Positions 44,288-53,955 are shown, counted from the stretch's first letter. The stretch is DNA of 59,519 nt from Gammaproteobacteria bacterium (GCA_028293745.1 JAQGOF010000046.1:1-59519), one strand, 5' to 3'. Notes: generated by a model from the letters alone, not told the origin. A program made the numbers and translations.

Positions 44288-45727
44288 ATGCAAGCAAGAC
44301 CATTCCTGGCGTTTGCCTCCGTGGCAATGGCGTGTCTCACCGCCTGGACGCCGGCCATGGCCGTCTCTCCGGGACCTTTGCCACCCGCGGCGGACAGGGA
44401 CCTCGCACACGACATTCTGAGGGAATTGGTCGACATCAACACGACCCACGACCACGGCTCGACAGCAGCCGCCCAGGTTATCCAACAGCAGCTTCTGGCA
44501 GCCGGTTTTACTGACAATGACGTAGTACTCATTTCCCCGGCGGACAAGCCCACTAAGGGGAATGTAGTTGTGCGGTACCGCGCCAGGGAACATGGCGGCA
44601 AGAAGAGTCCCGCGCCGGTGCTGTTCCTCGGTCACCTCGATGTGGTTGAGGCCAAGCGCGAGGACTGGTCAACGGATCCCTTCCAGCTCACGGAAAAAGA
44701 CGGCTGGTTCTATGGGCGCGGCACCCAGGATATGAAAGATGGGGACGCCGCGTTGCTCGAGACTCTGATCCGCCTCAAACGCGAGCATTATGTGCCGGCG
44801 CGCGACATCATCGTTGCCTTCACGGCCGATGAGGAGGCGGGCGGAGATGCCAATGGGCCTGCTTTTCTGTTGAAGGAGCATCGCGAGTTGATTGATGCCG
44901 GCGTGGCCGTGAATCTCGATGGCGGCGGTGGCGGATTGAAGAACGGCGAGCGGCAGTTCTTCGAGATCGGTACGAGCGAAAAGGTCTACGTCACCTTCAC
45001 TCTCGAGACCACGAGTCCCGGTGGACACGGCTCACTGCCAGGTCCCGACAATGCCATCTATCGCCTTGCAGACGGCCTGGGACGGCTCGAGAAGTTCAAG
45101 TTCCCCGTGGTTACGACGGCCACCACACGGACGAGCTTCGAGAAATTCGCGGCGCTCGAGTCAGGTTCTGCGCGTGACGATCAGCTCGCAGTGGCCAAGT
45201 CACCTCCCGACCTGGACGCTGCCGAACGCCTGAGTCAGACAGTACGGCTGAACGCACAACTGCGAACGACTTGTGTTGCAACATTGATCTCTGGTGGGCA
45301 TGCCGAGAACGCCCTGCCGCAGCGTGCCAAGGCTACAGTCCAATGCCGCATGATGCCGGGCGATACCGCCGAAAATGTGCAGTCGGTCCTTACGAAGACA
45401 ATCGACGATCCGAAGATCTCCATTACCCTGGATGCACCGCCCGTTCTCAGCCCCGAGTCGCCTCCCACGCGGCAGATCATGGACAAAGCTGGCAAGATCG
45501 CGCATTCCATGTGGCCCGGCGTGCCCATCATTCCAACCATGGCCAGCGGCTTCAGCGATGGGCGCCAGACACGCACGGCTGGGATACCGACCTACGACTT
45601 GAGTGGTCTGTGGGCTGATGTCGGTGACAACCGTGCACATGGACGCGACGAGCGTATCGGCGTGCGCGAATTCGACGAAAGCGTGGAATATACCTATCGG
45701 CTGATGAAGGCCTTCGGCGCCCGTTGA
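44288..45727 (+). CDS. Secreted M20-family metallopeptidase
   Basis: 479 residues with a signal peptide (cleavage after TPAMA, about residue 25). Two-zinc M20 ligands are visible: His in FLGHLDVVEA, Asp in GRGTQDMKDG, the catalytic and metal Glu pair in TADEEAGG, Asp in NLDGGGGG, and a C-terminal His near NRAHGRDERIG. The dimerisation domain begins around PGGHGSLPGPDNA. The enzyme is likely a periplasmic carboxypeptidase or dipeptidase. It converges on the broken signalling gene with an 17-bp gap. Confidence 0.9.
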   Translation: MQARPFLAFASVAMACLTAWTPAMAVSPGPLPPAADRDLAHDILRELVDINTTHDHGSTAAAQVIQQQLLAAGFTDNDVVLISPADKPTKGNVVVRYRAREHGGKKSPAPVLFLGHLDVVEAKREDWSTDPFQLTEKDGWFYGRGTQDMKDGDAALLETLIRLKREHYVPARDIIVAFTADEEAGGDANGPAFLLKEHRELIDAGVAVNLDGGGGGLKNGERQFFEIGTSEKVYVTFTLETTSPGGHGSLPGPDNAIYRLADGLGRLEKFKFPVVTTATTRTSFEKFAALESGSARDDQLAVAKSPPDLDAAERLSQTVRLNAQLRTTCVATLISGGHAENALPQRAKATVQCRMMPGDTAENVQSVLTKTIDDPKISITLDAPPVLSPESPPTRQIMDKAGKIAHSMWPGVPIIPTMASGFSDGRQTRTAGIPTYDLSGLWADVGDNRAHGRDERIGVREFDESVEYTYRLMKAFGAR

Positions 45728-45744
45728 TCGGATTCGCCTCAGGC

Positions 45745-47292
45745 TCAACTGCGGCTTCGGGCAAGGAACGCCGTCATGTCGTCGAACGACAGGGGCTTGC
45801 TGATCAGGTACCCCTGCATCTGGTCGCACCTGAGCAGGCGCAGAAACTTGGCCTGCTCTTCCGATTCGACGCCCTCGGCGACTACTTGCAACTTGAGCGA
45901 GTGAGCCAGTGAGATGATGGTTGACCGCAATCCGCGGCGCATTCAGCCGGCGCTCCCGCCACAGCGCGCGATCGAGGCTCGCCTGGCGCAACGCCCAGGA
46001 TAGAGCGCAACTCCGGTCTTGGCGGACATCCGCACCTCGGTACCTTCCACCGTGAATGGTGCGCACAGCCATTGCTGCCGCCAGCGGTCGATGGTGTGGA
46101 CGACGTCGCCGACGTCGCCCACATCGAATATCACCGCCGCGAACTGGTCGGCACTCAGCCTTGCGACTTCGCTGGCATCCCCGACACAGGCGGTGAGGCG
46201 CTCACCCAATTGCCTGAGCAGCCCGTCGCCGGCATGCCGTCCGAAGGTGTCATTGACCGTTTCGAAGCGCTCCATGTCAGCAATCACCAGCGCAAATTTC
46301 TGTTGGCCACGGGCGGCAGCGGCGACGTACTGCGCCAGGCGCTCATAGAAGAATGTGCGGTTTGCGAGTCCCGTCAGGGCGTCGTAGTAGGCCAGGTAGT
46401 TGAGCCGCTCCGCCTTCTTGATGTGATCGAGGGCAAAGGAAATATCACCGGACAGCTCGCTCAGCAGGCGCATCTCGGCCGCATCGAAGAAACCGCTCTG
46501 GTCCATGACCAGCACGAGGCAGCCGACCGACTCGGCGTCGATGACCAGGGGAAGCGCCACGATCGCACGATAACCGCGCTCCACCATCTGTTTCGCACAC
46601 GGCACGAGCTGCGAATCATTCTGCAGATCGTCGCAGACGACCGGCTGTTGCAGCCGCATGGCAGCCGATAGCAAGCTCTCGTCATCCGCTACCGCCCCGA
46701 GCTTGCAAGCCAGGGTCTGGGCAAGGTCCGGACCGTCACCCGCCCACGCGACCGGTGTTATCTGCGAGGTCTGCGGTGCCAGCCAGCTGCACCAGGCCAT
46801 GCGGAAGCGACCGTACTCGACAGCCAGCCGGCAGGCCTCCCAGAACAACTCGCTGCGGTCGGCCACGCGCACGATCAGCGAGTTGATTCCGCTCAGTACG
46901 CCGTGAACCCGGTTCAGATGCTCGATCTTCGCTTCCGATTGTTTGCGTTGCGTGATGTCGGTCGCAGCACCTACAACGCGGGTGATGCTCCCGCTGTCCT
47001 CGACGATGGGAAAGGTTCGAGCGTAGATCCAGCGTACCTCGCCCCCGGGCCGCACGATGCGGAACTCGAATTCCCGCTTCGCGCCCATGCCGCGGGCGTC
47101 CTGCTCGGTCTCGCGCTGCATCCGCTCAACATCCTGCGCATGGATCGAATCCGTCCACGGCAAGGGTCGGTTGGTCATGTCGGCCCAGGGCCGGCCCCAG
47201 ATCTGCGCGTACGCCGGGCTCATGTACAGGGTGCGCGAGAGATCGCCCGCGATAACGAAGAACGCGTCCTGGATGTTCTCGGCGAGCTCACG
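45745..47292 (-). pseudogene. Degraded PAS-GAF-GGDEF-EAL signalling gene
   Basis: The main frame (47292 to 45943) begins inside a PAS domain (RELAENIQDAFFVIA, then MSPAYAQIWGRPWADM), continues through a GAF domain and a GGDEF domain whose signature is RLSADQF instead of RLGGDEF. After GVALYPG (near 46005) the reading shifts: a different frame carries an EAL-domain middle segment (WALRQASLDRALWRERRLN, then RIAVN). From about 45930 the original frame resumes after a TGA with the EAL C-terminus (TIISLAHSLKLQVVAEGVE). At least two internal deletions and a frameshift are needed. The EAL signature and most phosphodiesterase residues are gone. Confidence 0.8.
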
Positions 47293-47398
47293 CCCGGTCC
47301 AGGGCCGCGCCCGTAGATGTCTGCAGCAACTGGGCGAAGCCGTCGATGTGCAGCAGCGGCGTGCGCAGATCGTGAGCGATCGAGCATGTCAGTATCAC
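47288..47398 (-). pseudogene. Histidine-kinase HisKA fragment
   Basis: A 36-codon frame reads SIAHDLRTPLLHIDGFAQLL, an excellent match to the phosphoacceptor helix of PAS/phytochrome-type sensor kinases (H-D-L-R-x-P-L-x-x-I-D-G-F). It is preceded by a stop one codon before a GTG and ends at a TGA as the PAS frame of the next remnant begins in another frame. No kinase ATPase domain follows. It is a scrap of a sensor kinase joined by deletion to the neighbouring gene. Confidence 0.65.
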
Positions 47399-47596
47399 TC
47401 ACGCAGGCTGACTCCCGATGGAGGACAACCGATTGTATTGGAGTGGCGCGATGTTGGTGGAGTGTTGTTGCAACGCATGATATGACATACGTCGCAAATA
47501 CTGTGAATTATGGTCAGTCCGGATGCGGTCAGCCGCTGTGCGGGCATCACCAGATGGTAAGTTTCACGGGCCTTCCGGTGAAGCGGGTGCCCGGGC
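47399..47596. other. Intergenic region between two decayed signalling genes
   Basis: 198 bp separate the kinase scrap from the receiver-domain remnant. It is less GC-rich than its surroundings. I see no coding potential, tRNA or convincing promoter; the only small symmetric element is GTTGCAAC near 47470. Confidence 0.3.
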
Positions 47597-48759
47597 ATGC
47601 TTGTGCGGATGCTATGCGTCGAGGATGTCGAAACGGATGCGGAGCTCGTTGTACTGCGCCTGCGGCAGGACGGCATCCAGTGCGACTCCACGCGCGTCGA
47701 GACAGACGAGGCGTTCGTCGCAGCGCTGCGCGAGCGCAAGTATGACGTCATCCTGTCGGATTTCTCGCTTCCGCAGTTCGACGGGATGTCTGCCCTCGCC
47801 CTGGCCAGTCGCGAGGTGCCGGATATTCCCTTCATCTTCGTCTCGGGCGTGTTCTCGATTGCCCAGCGGGCCGAGGAGGACTCGAGCGTCACCGGACGGG
47901 TGCTGCGCACGGGCGAGGTGTTTCTCTGCAATGACATTGCCCACGCAGACGAGACAATCGCGGCCTTTCCAGCTCTGCGCAACGCATCGTTTCAATCGAT
48001 CGTTGCGCTTCCGCTGACTGTCGATGGCACGACGGTAGGTGCGATGACGCTGACCGCCCAGGACAGCAACGCCATCACGGACGAGGAGCTGGCCCTGTTG
48101 GGGGAAGTCGCAGCCAACTTGTCATTCGCCCTCCAGTACTTCGAGAAGGAGAACGCAGTACAGTTTCTTTCCTTCTTCGACTCGCTCACGGATCTCGCAA
48201 AGCGGGTACTGTTCTGCGAGCGGCTTGCGAGCCGCCTGACCGCACGCAAGGCCGAAGAGCCTCAAGCGGCGGTCGCGGTGCTCGACGTGGAGCACCTCAG
48301 TATCATCAATGACTCATACGGCCGGCACGCGGGCGACCACCTGCTGCAAAGGATTGCCGCCTCGACCTGGAGATCACCGAAAGCCTGCTGATAGATCCGG
48401 AGTCCGCGGAAGTACTCAAGTTGCGTGCCTTGCGCAACGCCGGTGTGCGGGTGGCGATCGATGACTTCGGTACCGGGTATTCATCGCTCAGCCGGCTGTC
48501 GGATCTGCCGGTTGACACGCTGAAGATTGACCGCTCGTTCATCAATGGCCTGCCCGGCGACCGGGCATCCTCCCGCCTGGTACCGACGATCATCAGCCTC
48601 GCGCGGGCCTTCGATCTGATCACGGTGGCGGAGGGAGTTGAAACCCGCGCACAATTCAACTTCCTGGAGCGCGCAGGCTGCGTGCAGTCCCAGGGATTTC
48701 TGCACGCTCAGCCGATGCCGGCTGCAGCGCTGGAATTGCTGCTCGTTCGCATGCAATAG
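47597..48759 (+). pseudogene. Degraded receiver-GAF-GGDEF-EAL gene
   Basis: The first frame (47597-48391) starts as a response-regulator receiver (MLCVEDVETDAELVVLRL, DVILSDFSLPQFDGMSAL, DIPFIFVSG) but jumps before the receiver ends into the middle of a GAF domain (EEDSSVTGRVLRTGEVFLCN). It then enters a GGDEF domain that ends after GRHAGDHLLQRIAA. At about 48355-48361 the sequence switches to the EAL motif RLDLEITESLLID, but in another frame, which stays open to 48759 with IDDFGTGYSSLSRL, TLKIDRSF and AEGVE. The GGDEF signature, the EAL signature and any PAS region are missing. Two deletions, one out of frame. Confidence 0.8.
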
Positions 48760-48904
48760 CCGGCAGAACAGCCCTGGAGCAATGGTGTTCCAAGGTTGGT
48801 ACACCACCACCAACCGGTTACATCCGGGCGGGCCGTGGCGCATACTGTGACCCGGGCGCAGATGGCCCGCCATACATCCGGAAGTTTCACAGGGGGGAGC
48901 CTCC

Positions 48905-49357
48905 ATGTTCAAAGTGCAATTGGTGATTTCGGCAGCAGCGCTGCTGCTGGCCGGCGGAGCGTATGCGCAGGGCAACCAATTCGCGACGGGCAACATGCAT
49001 TTTGATGCCAAGGACATGGATACCAATGGCGATCACATGATCACCCGGGACGAGATGCTCAAGTACGCCGAGAAGCAGTGGGACATGATGGCCCAGGGCA
49101 AGGACACCATTCCGATTGGCGTGGCCGGCAAGGACTTCGCAAGCGGCGGTGTCAACTTCAAGGCCCGGGCAATCGATACCGATCATGACGGCACTATCTC
49201 CAAGGACGAGTTCGTTGCGTATACGGGCAAGAAATTCGACTCCATGAAGAAAACCGACAACATGGTTTCAGTCGCCGACATGGCGAAGGCCATTGCGCGC
49301 GGCGATACGAATCCGGCTGCCGCCAAGGCTAAGGCCGAAAAAGAGCCTGCGAAGTAG
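48905..49357 (+). CDS. Secreted EF-hand calcium-binding protein
   Basis: 150 residues; signal peptide cleaved after AYA (about residue 21). Two EF-hand loops are complete: residues 39-50 (DTNGDHMITRDE) and 91-102 (DTDHDGTISKDE). The tail is Ala/Lys-rich. A GGGGGAGCC run precedes the ATG. Small periplasmic EF-hand proteins of this kind are common in xanthomonads and relatives; the partner is unknown. The stop directly abuts the convergent kinase gene. Confidence 0.88.
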   Translation: MFKVQLVISAAALLLAGGAYAQGNQFATGNMHFDAKDMDTNGDHMITRDEMLKYAEKQWDMMAQGKDTIPIGVAGKDFASGGVNFKARAIDTDHDGTISKDEFVAYTGKKFDSMKKTDNMVSVADMAKAIARGDTNPAAAKAKAEKEPAK

Positions 49358-50746
49358 TTACCTGGCGCTGCGCTGAAGGCTCCCGCCAGGCGGGCCAGCG
49401 CAGACGCCCGGATCGCGGCATTGAACGCATTGGTCGCGCTCCGCGTTGGCCATGTGTGCGTCGACAAGAGCCACTGCTGCCGTGGCGACGAGCGCAAGCG
49501 CGGCGCCCGTCGCAGCCGCGACTGTCAGCTTGTGACGGCCGACTAACTTGCGAAATCGATACCAGCTTCCGTCGGCCCGCGCCGTAACCGGTTCACCGCG
49601 CAGGTAATGCTCGATGTCCCTCAAAAGCGCGTCCGCGGTTGCGTACCGCTCCGCAGGGGATTTCTTGAGCGCCTTGAGAACGATGGTATCCAGATCACCC
49701 CGCAGCGACCGTGACAGAGCTTTCACCGACGTTCCACGTCCCATCGCCGCCGCGACGCGCTGGACGGCCGCGCTGGGCCGTTGCGGCTCGGAACTCAGAA
49801 TCGCCTCTTCCAACGCTCCGCGAGTCGTCCGACTGAGACAATAGGGACGCTCGCCGGTCAACAATTCGAACAGCAACACGCCCAGCGAGTAGATGTCGGA
49901 CGCCGTAGACACGGGCTTCCCGGCAATCTGCTCGGGTGATGCGTACTCGGGAGTGAGGGCGCCACCGCCGAGCTGCGTACGCCCACGGTCGTCGTCTGGA
50001 ATCAACTTGGCGATGCCGAAATCCAGCAGCATCGCCTGCCCCTGGGGCGTGACTATCACGTTGGAAGGCTTCAGGTCCCTGTGAATGACGAGGTGCCCGT
50101 GGGCATGCTGAACAGCCCGCAGTACCTGCATGTACAAACGTAATCGGGCGCGAATATCCAGGCCGAGCTCATCGCAGTAGTCCGTCAAAGGCACACCTGG
50201 CACATACTCCAAAGCCAGGAAGGGTTGTCCGAAAGCGGTTACTCCCGCATCATCCAGGCGGGCGATGTTGGGATGCGACAGTTCACCCAGGATGTCGCGC
50301 TCGCGCGCGAACCGCTCGGTGAGCTCCTGGCTGTGCGGTCCGGCGAGTGGCAGCTTGAGAGCCAGCGGGCGCTTGATCACACCGTCACTGCGCCGGGCGC
50401 GCCAGACCGCTCCCATGCCGCCGCGGCCAATTTCTTCCTCGACGATGTAGGGGCCTATGACAGTGCCGGGCGCGAGTCCCGCAACGACCGGTATGCGCGC
50501 GGCCCTCCGGCCGCTGACCTTGGGCAGGGTGATGAGAAAATCACCGGTCTCGGCTGCGGCCCGCTGTTTGAGCAGCTCCCGCAACTTCGACCTGTGCGGG
50601 GCATCGCCCGCGGGTAACGAATCGAGCCACTCGTCGAGTCCGCGGATGGGTACATCCAGGGCCTCGTCCAGGAGCCGCGACAAGGCTGACCACTGCTCAG
50701 GATCGATCTGCACGACTTCTCGCACCACTTCTTCCCCCGGATTCAT
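49358..50746 (-). CDS. Membrane Ser/Thr protein kinase, C-terminally short
   Basis: 462 residues. Kinase motifs: glycine loop EIGRGGMGAVW (105-115), Lys131, catalytic HRDLKPSN (222-229), DFG at 242-244, and PEYASPEQ (266-273). One transmembrane helix lies near 410-432. Relatives of this PknB-like group usually continue with a long extracytoplasmic TPR region. Here the protein ends about 30 residues later in a Cys/Arg-rich tail (VQCRDPGVCAGPP) unlike a TPR, so a frameshift or deletion is likely. It follows a sigma factor gene by 13 bp. Confidence 0.85.
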   Translation of the reverse strand: MNPGEEVVREVVQIDPEQWSALSRLLDEALDVPIRGLDEWLDSLPAGDAPHRSKLRELLKQRAAAETGDFLITLPKVSGRRAARIPVVAGLAPGTVIGPYIVEEEIGRGGMGAVWRARRSDGVIKRPLALKLPLAGPHSQELTERFARERDILGELSHPNIARLDDAGVTAFGQPFLALEYVPGVPLTDYCDELGLDIRARLRLYMQVLRAVQHAHGHLVIHRDLKPSNVIVTPQGQAMLLDFGIAKLIPDDDRGRTQLGGGALTPEYASPEQIAGKPVSTASDIYSLGVLLFELLTGERPYCLSRTTRGALEEAILSSEPQRPSAAVQRVAAAMGRGTSVKALSRSLRGDLDTIVLKALKKSPAERYATADALLRDIEHYLRGEPVTARADGSWYRFRKLVGRHKLTVAAATGAALALVATAAVALVDAHMANAERDQCVQCRDPGVCAGPPGGSLQRSAR

Positions 50747-50759
50747 CCGCCGTTGTTGG

Positions 50760-51371
50760 CTATTTCTGCAGGGCGGCGTACAGCAACAGGCGCGCCTTCT
50801 CCCAGTCTCTGCGAATGGTTCGCGTCGTAACGCCGCGCGACTCGGCGATCTGCTCGACCGTAAAGCCGGCGAAATACCTCATTTCGACGATCTGGACGAG
50901 ACGCGGGTCCAGGACCGCAAGCTCCTCCAGCGCTTCATCCACTTGCATGATTTCCTCTTCACTCACCGCAGTGGAATCCCGGATATCGGTTCCCAGGGTG
51001 ACTCGAAGCTCATCGCCGCCACGCCGTTTTGCGAGGCGCTGACGGACAAAATCCACCACGATCGAGCGCATGACGCGAGCGGCATACCCCAGAAAATGGG
51101 AGCGGTCGGGCGTCTGGAGCTGGCCTAGTCTCACCAGCCGCAGGTAGCACTCATGGACCAGCGCTGTCGTATCCAGCGAAGTCACCCGGTTGGAGCGGTA
51201 CAGGCGCTGATGGGCCATCTGGCGCAATTCGCCGTATGTGAGGGCGAATATCTCGTCGATTGCGCTCGAATCCCCGGCACTCATGGCCTGCAGAAGCCCG
51301 GTGACGCCCGCCACCGGTGAACCTTGAACCGGGAACGTCTCACCGGCAACGAATACGCCTTTTTCTCTCAA
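50760..51371 (-). CDS. ECF-like RNA polymerase sigma factor (TIGR02999 group)
   Basis: 203 residues. The sigma-70 region 2 is in ELRQMAHQRLYRSNRVTSLD, TTALVHECYLRLV, FLGYAARVMRSIVVDFVRQR; region 4 HTH is FTVEQIAESRGVTTRTIRRDWEKAR. This pattern is the TIGR02999 (Sig-70_X6) group, almost always paired with a Ser/Thr kinase, as here. The kinase may modulate the sigma factor. It is the first gene of the two-gene unit; no anti-sigma factor is seen. Confidence 0.92.
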   Translation of the reverse strand: MREKGVFVAGETFPVQGSPVAGVTGLLQAMSAGDSSAIDEIFALTYGELRQMAHQRLYRSNRVTSLDTTALVHECYLRLVRLGQLQTPDRSHFLGYAARVMRSIVVDFVRQRLAKRRGGDELRVTLGTDIRDSTAVSEEEIMQVDEALEELAVLDPRLVQIVEMRYFAGFTVEQIAESRGVTTRTIRRDWEKARLLLYAALQK

Positions 51372-51566
51372 ACGGGCACCTTTTCAACGGGCAATATCTC
51401 GTTGGATCAAGAGGTTGCAAGTGCGATTGAAGGTTCGGCCACCTAATGACATCTGTCGCGAGACGGCAAACTGTCGCACCTGGGGTGGCCCGTCGTGCGG
51501 CCGCCGCGGCGGGTGCGCATTGAGACCTTGCGCAACACCGCCGCGGCCCTTTGAGCGACGGTCGGG

Positions 51567-53312
51567 TCAGTGCGCCTGTGCCCCCGCGTCCTTCATCGAC
51601 TCCAAACGCGCCAGGTCAACGGTGTTCAGGGTCTTTTCCAACTGCGCAATGTCAACGCCCCGCCCTGTTACCTCGACACTGAAGCGCCTGGCGATGAGCG
51701 CACTCACCTCGCCGTCGCCGCTTTTGCGGTCGTATTTCTCATGGATGACACGCCCATTGACGACCATATCCTTCTCAAAACCGGTGTCAGTCTGACGCTC
51801 GCCGGTGGGCGCCAGCCCGCTGGCGGCCTCCAACAGCCCGGATACACCGGACATATCGGAAATCTTGATCCGCAGGTGGGGGTTTGAGGACCCTGCGGAG
51901 TTACTCCCAGCATACTCGGCGGTGGCGGAACTGCTCTTGACACCCAAGGCCTGTTGGCTGCTGCCTTCCGCATCCGTCCTCTGCATCTGCGGCAAGGATG
52001 TGGGCAACATGCCCTTCAGGGTGTTGAAGTCGACCGGCTCGTGGCGGACGTTTCCACCGAGTGCGCCACCGAGGGCACTGAGCAGGCCTCCGGCGGCCGC
52101 CATCGCGTTCTGCGCGGGGTCGGAGTTGGATCCGGCTGCAGTGGCGGCCGTGGTGGTGGTGGCGGCGGTGCCTGCAGCGGTCGTCATGCCGCCAGTGTTC
52201 ATGCCGCCAGTGTTCGCGGTGTCGGTGTTCGCGCCGCCGGAGGCGGTCGTGCCTGCGGCGCTGTCCGCTCCAGCGGCGCTGCCGGCGCTGCCGGCACTCG
52301 CACCGCTTGCAGCGCGCGCAGCCGCACTCGTCTCTTCCTGCTCTATCTTCTGCCCGGCTTTCGCCAGATTCGAAAACGCATTCGACAGCCCCTCCTTGCC
52401 CTTCTCATCCGTGCCGAGCACGCCGCCAATCGCGTTGCCCAACACCGCGCCGGCTTGATCCGCCGCCGCGGCCGCCGCTTCCGGGCTATGCGACTCATAG
52501 ACCGCTGCACTCCCGATCCCAGCCATGCGTCCCGCTGCACCCAACATCGCACCCGCGGCGGCGAACAGGATGCCGACCAGGATGGTGCAGGCCACGACCG
52601 CGGCTGTGTAGCCGGCAGCCTTGTCCTGTTGTGACCGCATCATCACCGGCAAACCCAGATACAACACGTAGATGCCGTAGAAGCCGGCAATCAATTGCAA
52701 CAGGGTTCCGAGTGGCAGAAACGTCAGCGCTGTACCGAGCCATGCGGGTGTGAGCGCGTAGGCGGCCGTCTTCAGCGCCTGCCGCTGGTTGCGCCCGCCG
52801 GCAAACGTCGGTGCCAACATGTTGATAATCGATCCGACGAGGAACAGGCCGAGGAGGCCGAGAATGAACGTGACCACTGAGGACACGAGGCCACTCGCCA
52901 GCGGTGTACGGATCGTGCCGCCAAACGGCAGGCTCACACCGATAACCGATATCCGGATGAACGACATTGCGGCGGCGAACGCAGCCATTGGCATGACGTA
53001 GCCGGTGTAGAGCTGCGCAACGGATGTGGGCTCAGCTTCGATGACCCGCCACTCGGTCTTTGGCGTCAAGACGATGTTCTTGATGCGCTCGATGAGACTC
53101 CGAAGCGCCTGCGCTCCCGCCCCCGGATAGGCAGCAGCAGCACCGGTATCGCTTCCGGCCCCGGCCGCGGCCAGCCCAAAGTCACCTACGCTTGCACCAG
53201 GACCTGCGGATTCAGATTGGGCCCGCCCGGCGTCCGAGTCGATCTGCTGACCACATTTCCCGCAAAAACGGCCATCGCGGGGGACGGATTCACCACACTT
53301 TGGGCAATTCAT
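51567..53312 (-). CDS. Zinc-ribbon, Yip1-domain membrane protein
   Basis: 581 residues from the ATG at 53312, preceded by GAGAAG. The first 25 residues are a zinc ribbon (CPKCGESVPRDGRFCGKCG). A Yip1-type domain of about five transmembrane helices runs from roughly 80 to 280 (AQLYTGYVMPMAAFAAAM, GSIINMLAPTFAGGRNQRQA). Residues about 340-430 are Ala/Gly/Thr-rich low complexity with an NTGGMNTGGM repeat. The C-terminal 150 residues look like a folded domain (VVNGRVIHEKYD). Function unknown; the mix suggests a membrane homeostasis protein. Confidence 0.8.
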   Translation of the reverse strand: MNCPKCGESVPRDGRFCGKCGQQIDSDAGRAQSESAGPGASVGDFGLAAAGAGSDTGAAAAYPGAGAQALRSLIERIKNIVLTPKTEWRVIEAEPTSVAQLYTGYVMPMAAFAAAMSFIRISVIGVSLPFGGTIRTPLASGLVSSVVTFILGLLGLFLVGSIINMLAPTFAGGRNQRQALKTAAYALTPAWLGTALTFLPLGTLLQLIAGFYGIYVLYLGLPVMMRSQQDKAAGYTAAVVACTILVGILFAAAGAMLGAAGRMAGIGSAAVYESHSPEAAAAAADQAGAVLGNAIGGVLGTDEKGKEGLSNAFSNLAKAGQKIEQEETSAAARAASGASAGSAGSAAGADSAAGTTASGGANTDTANTGGMNTGGMTTAAGTAATTTTAATAAGSNSDPAQNAMAAAGGLLSALGGALGGNVRHEPVDFNTLKGMLPTSLPQMQRTDAEGSSQQALGVKSSSATAEYAGSNSAGSSNPHLRIKISDMSGVSGLLEAASGLAPTGERQTDTGFEKDMVVNGRVIHEKYDRKSGDGEVSALIARRFSVEVTGRGVDIAQLEKTLNTVDLARLESMKDAGAQAH

Positions 53313-53489
53313 GGCGTTCTTCTCATAGGCTGCGCCCAACTTTCCACTTAGGTTCGCAACTGAACCTGTCCATGGATCGTCAGAAACAGCATTTTTCTGG
53401 AATGGCTGTTCCTTAATAACCGGGAGCACGTCCGGAACCCGCCATATCCGCCCAGCCGCAAGCGGCGCGAATGCCGCCTTATCCGACGC

Positions 53490-53955
53490 TCATTCCGCGC
53501 CCATGTGCGCCTCGACCTCCGCCCACAGTGCCGCGTAGACCTGCCCTACGGCACTGCGCGGCGAGAACGCAGGCAGCGGCGCCCTGCGCTGAGTCATCCT
53601 TTCTATCTCGCTCGAATACGGCACCTCGGTGTACGACCACCCCATCGGTGGCACGCAGCACATTTTCCGATGACAGCGAAATACCCGGCGGGCAATCGAG
53701 GAACAACGTGCCATACAGCTCCCCGAGCGGCCGGCTCATTCGCAACAATCGTTCCGTCGGGTTCTTGCGCTCGCTCAGGTGCACGTCGAAATTGCGATAG
53801 GAGAAATCCGCGGGCAGCACATCCAACTTGTCATAGCCCGTGTGCACGATCAGCTCAGGCAACTCGCGCTTGCCAGCCACCAACTTCCTGGCGCAGACGC
53901 GCTCGCCGGGCTCGCACTTCAACGTGTAGGTCGCAGCTCGCTGGGATACAATATT
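53490..53955 (-). pseudogene. ParA-type ATPase remnant
   Basis: The frame entering at about 53955 starts within the ParA A-prime region (AATYTLKCEPGERVC) so the P-loop is missing. The middle is well conserved: LPADFSYRNFDVHLSERKNP, then LFLDCPPGISLSSENVLRATD. After GVVVH (near 53640) the conserved C-terminus continues in a different frame (EVPYSSEIERMTQRRAPLPA, AYAALWAEVE-like end, here VYAALWAEVEAHMG). An internal deletion with frameshift plus loss of the N-terminus explains this. It is not a functional partition ATPase. Confidence 0.75.

Noticed and set aside
45200..46072. 290-codon minus-strand frame over the M20 peptidase end
   Set aside because: Only its first part holds a real signal (a scrap of EAL domain); the rest is antisense to the peptidase gene.
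51495..51512. GC-only palindrome CCGCCGCGGCGG between sigma factor and Yip1 genes
   Set aside because: Expected often in DNA of this composition; no flanking promoter elements or T-tract.
53461..53480. Small GCGGC/GCCGC hairpin after the ParA remnant
   Set aside because: Five-bp stem with no T-run; chance occurrence is likely in GC-rich DNA.
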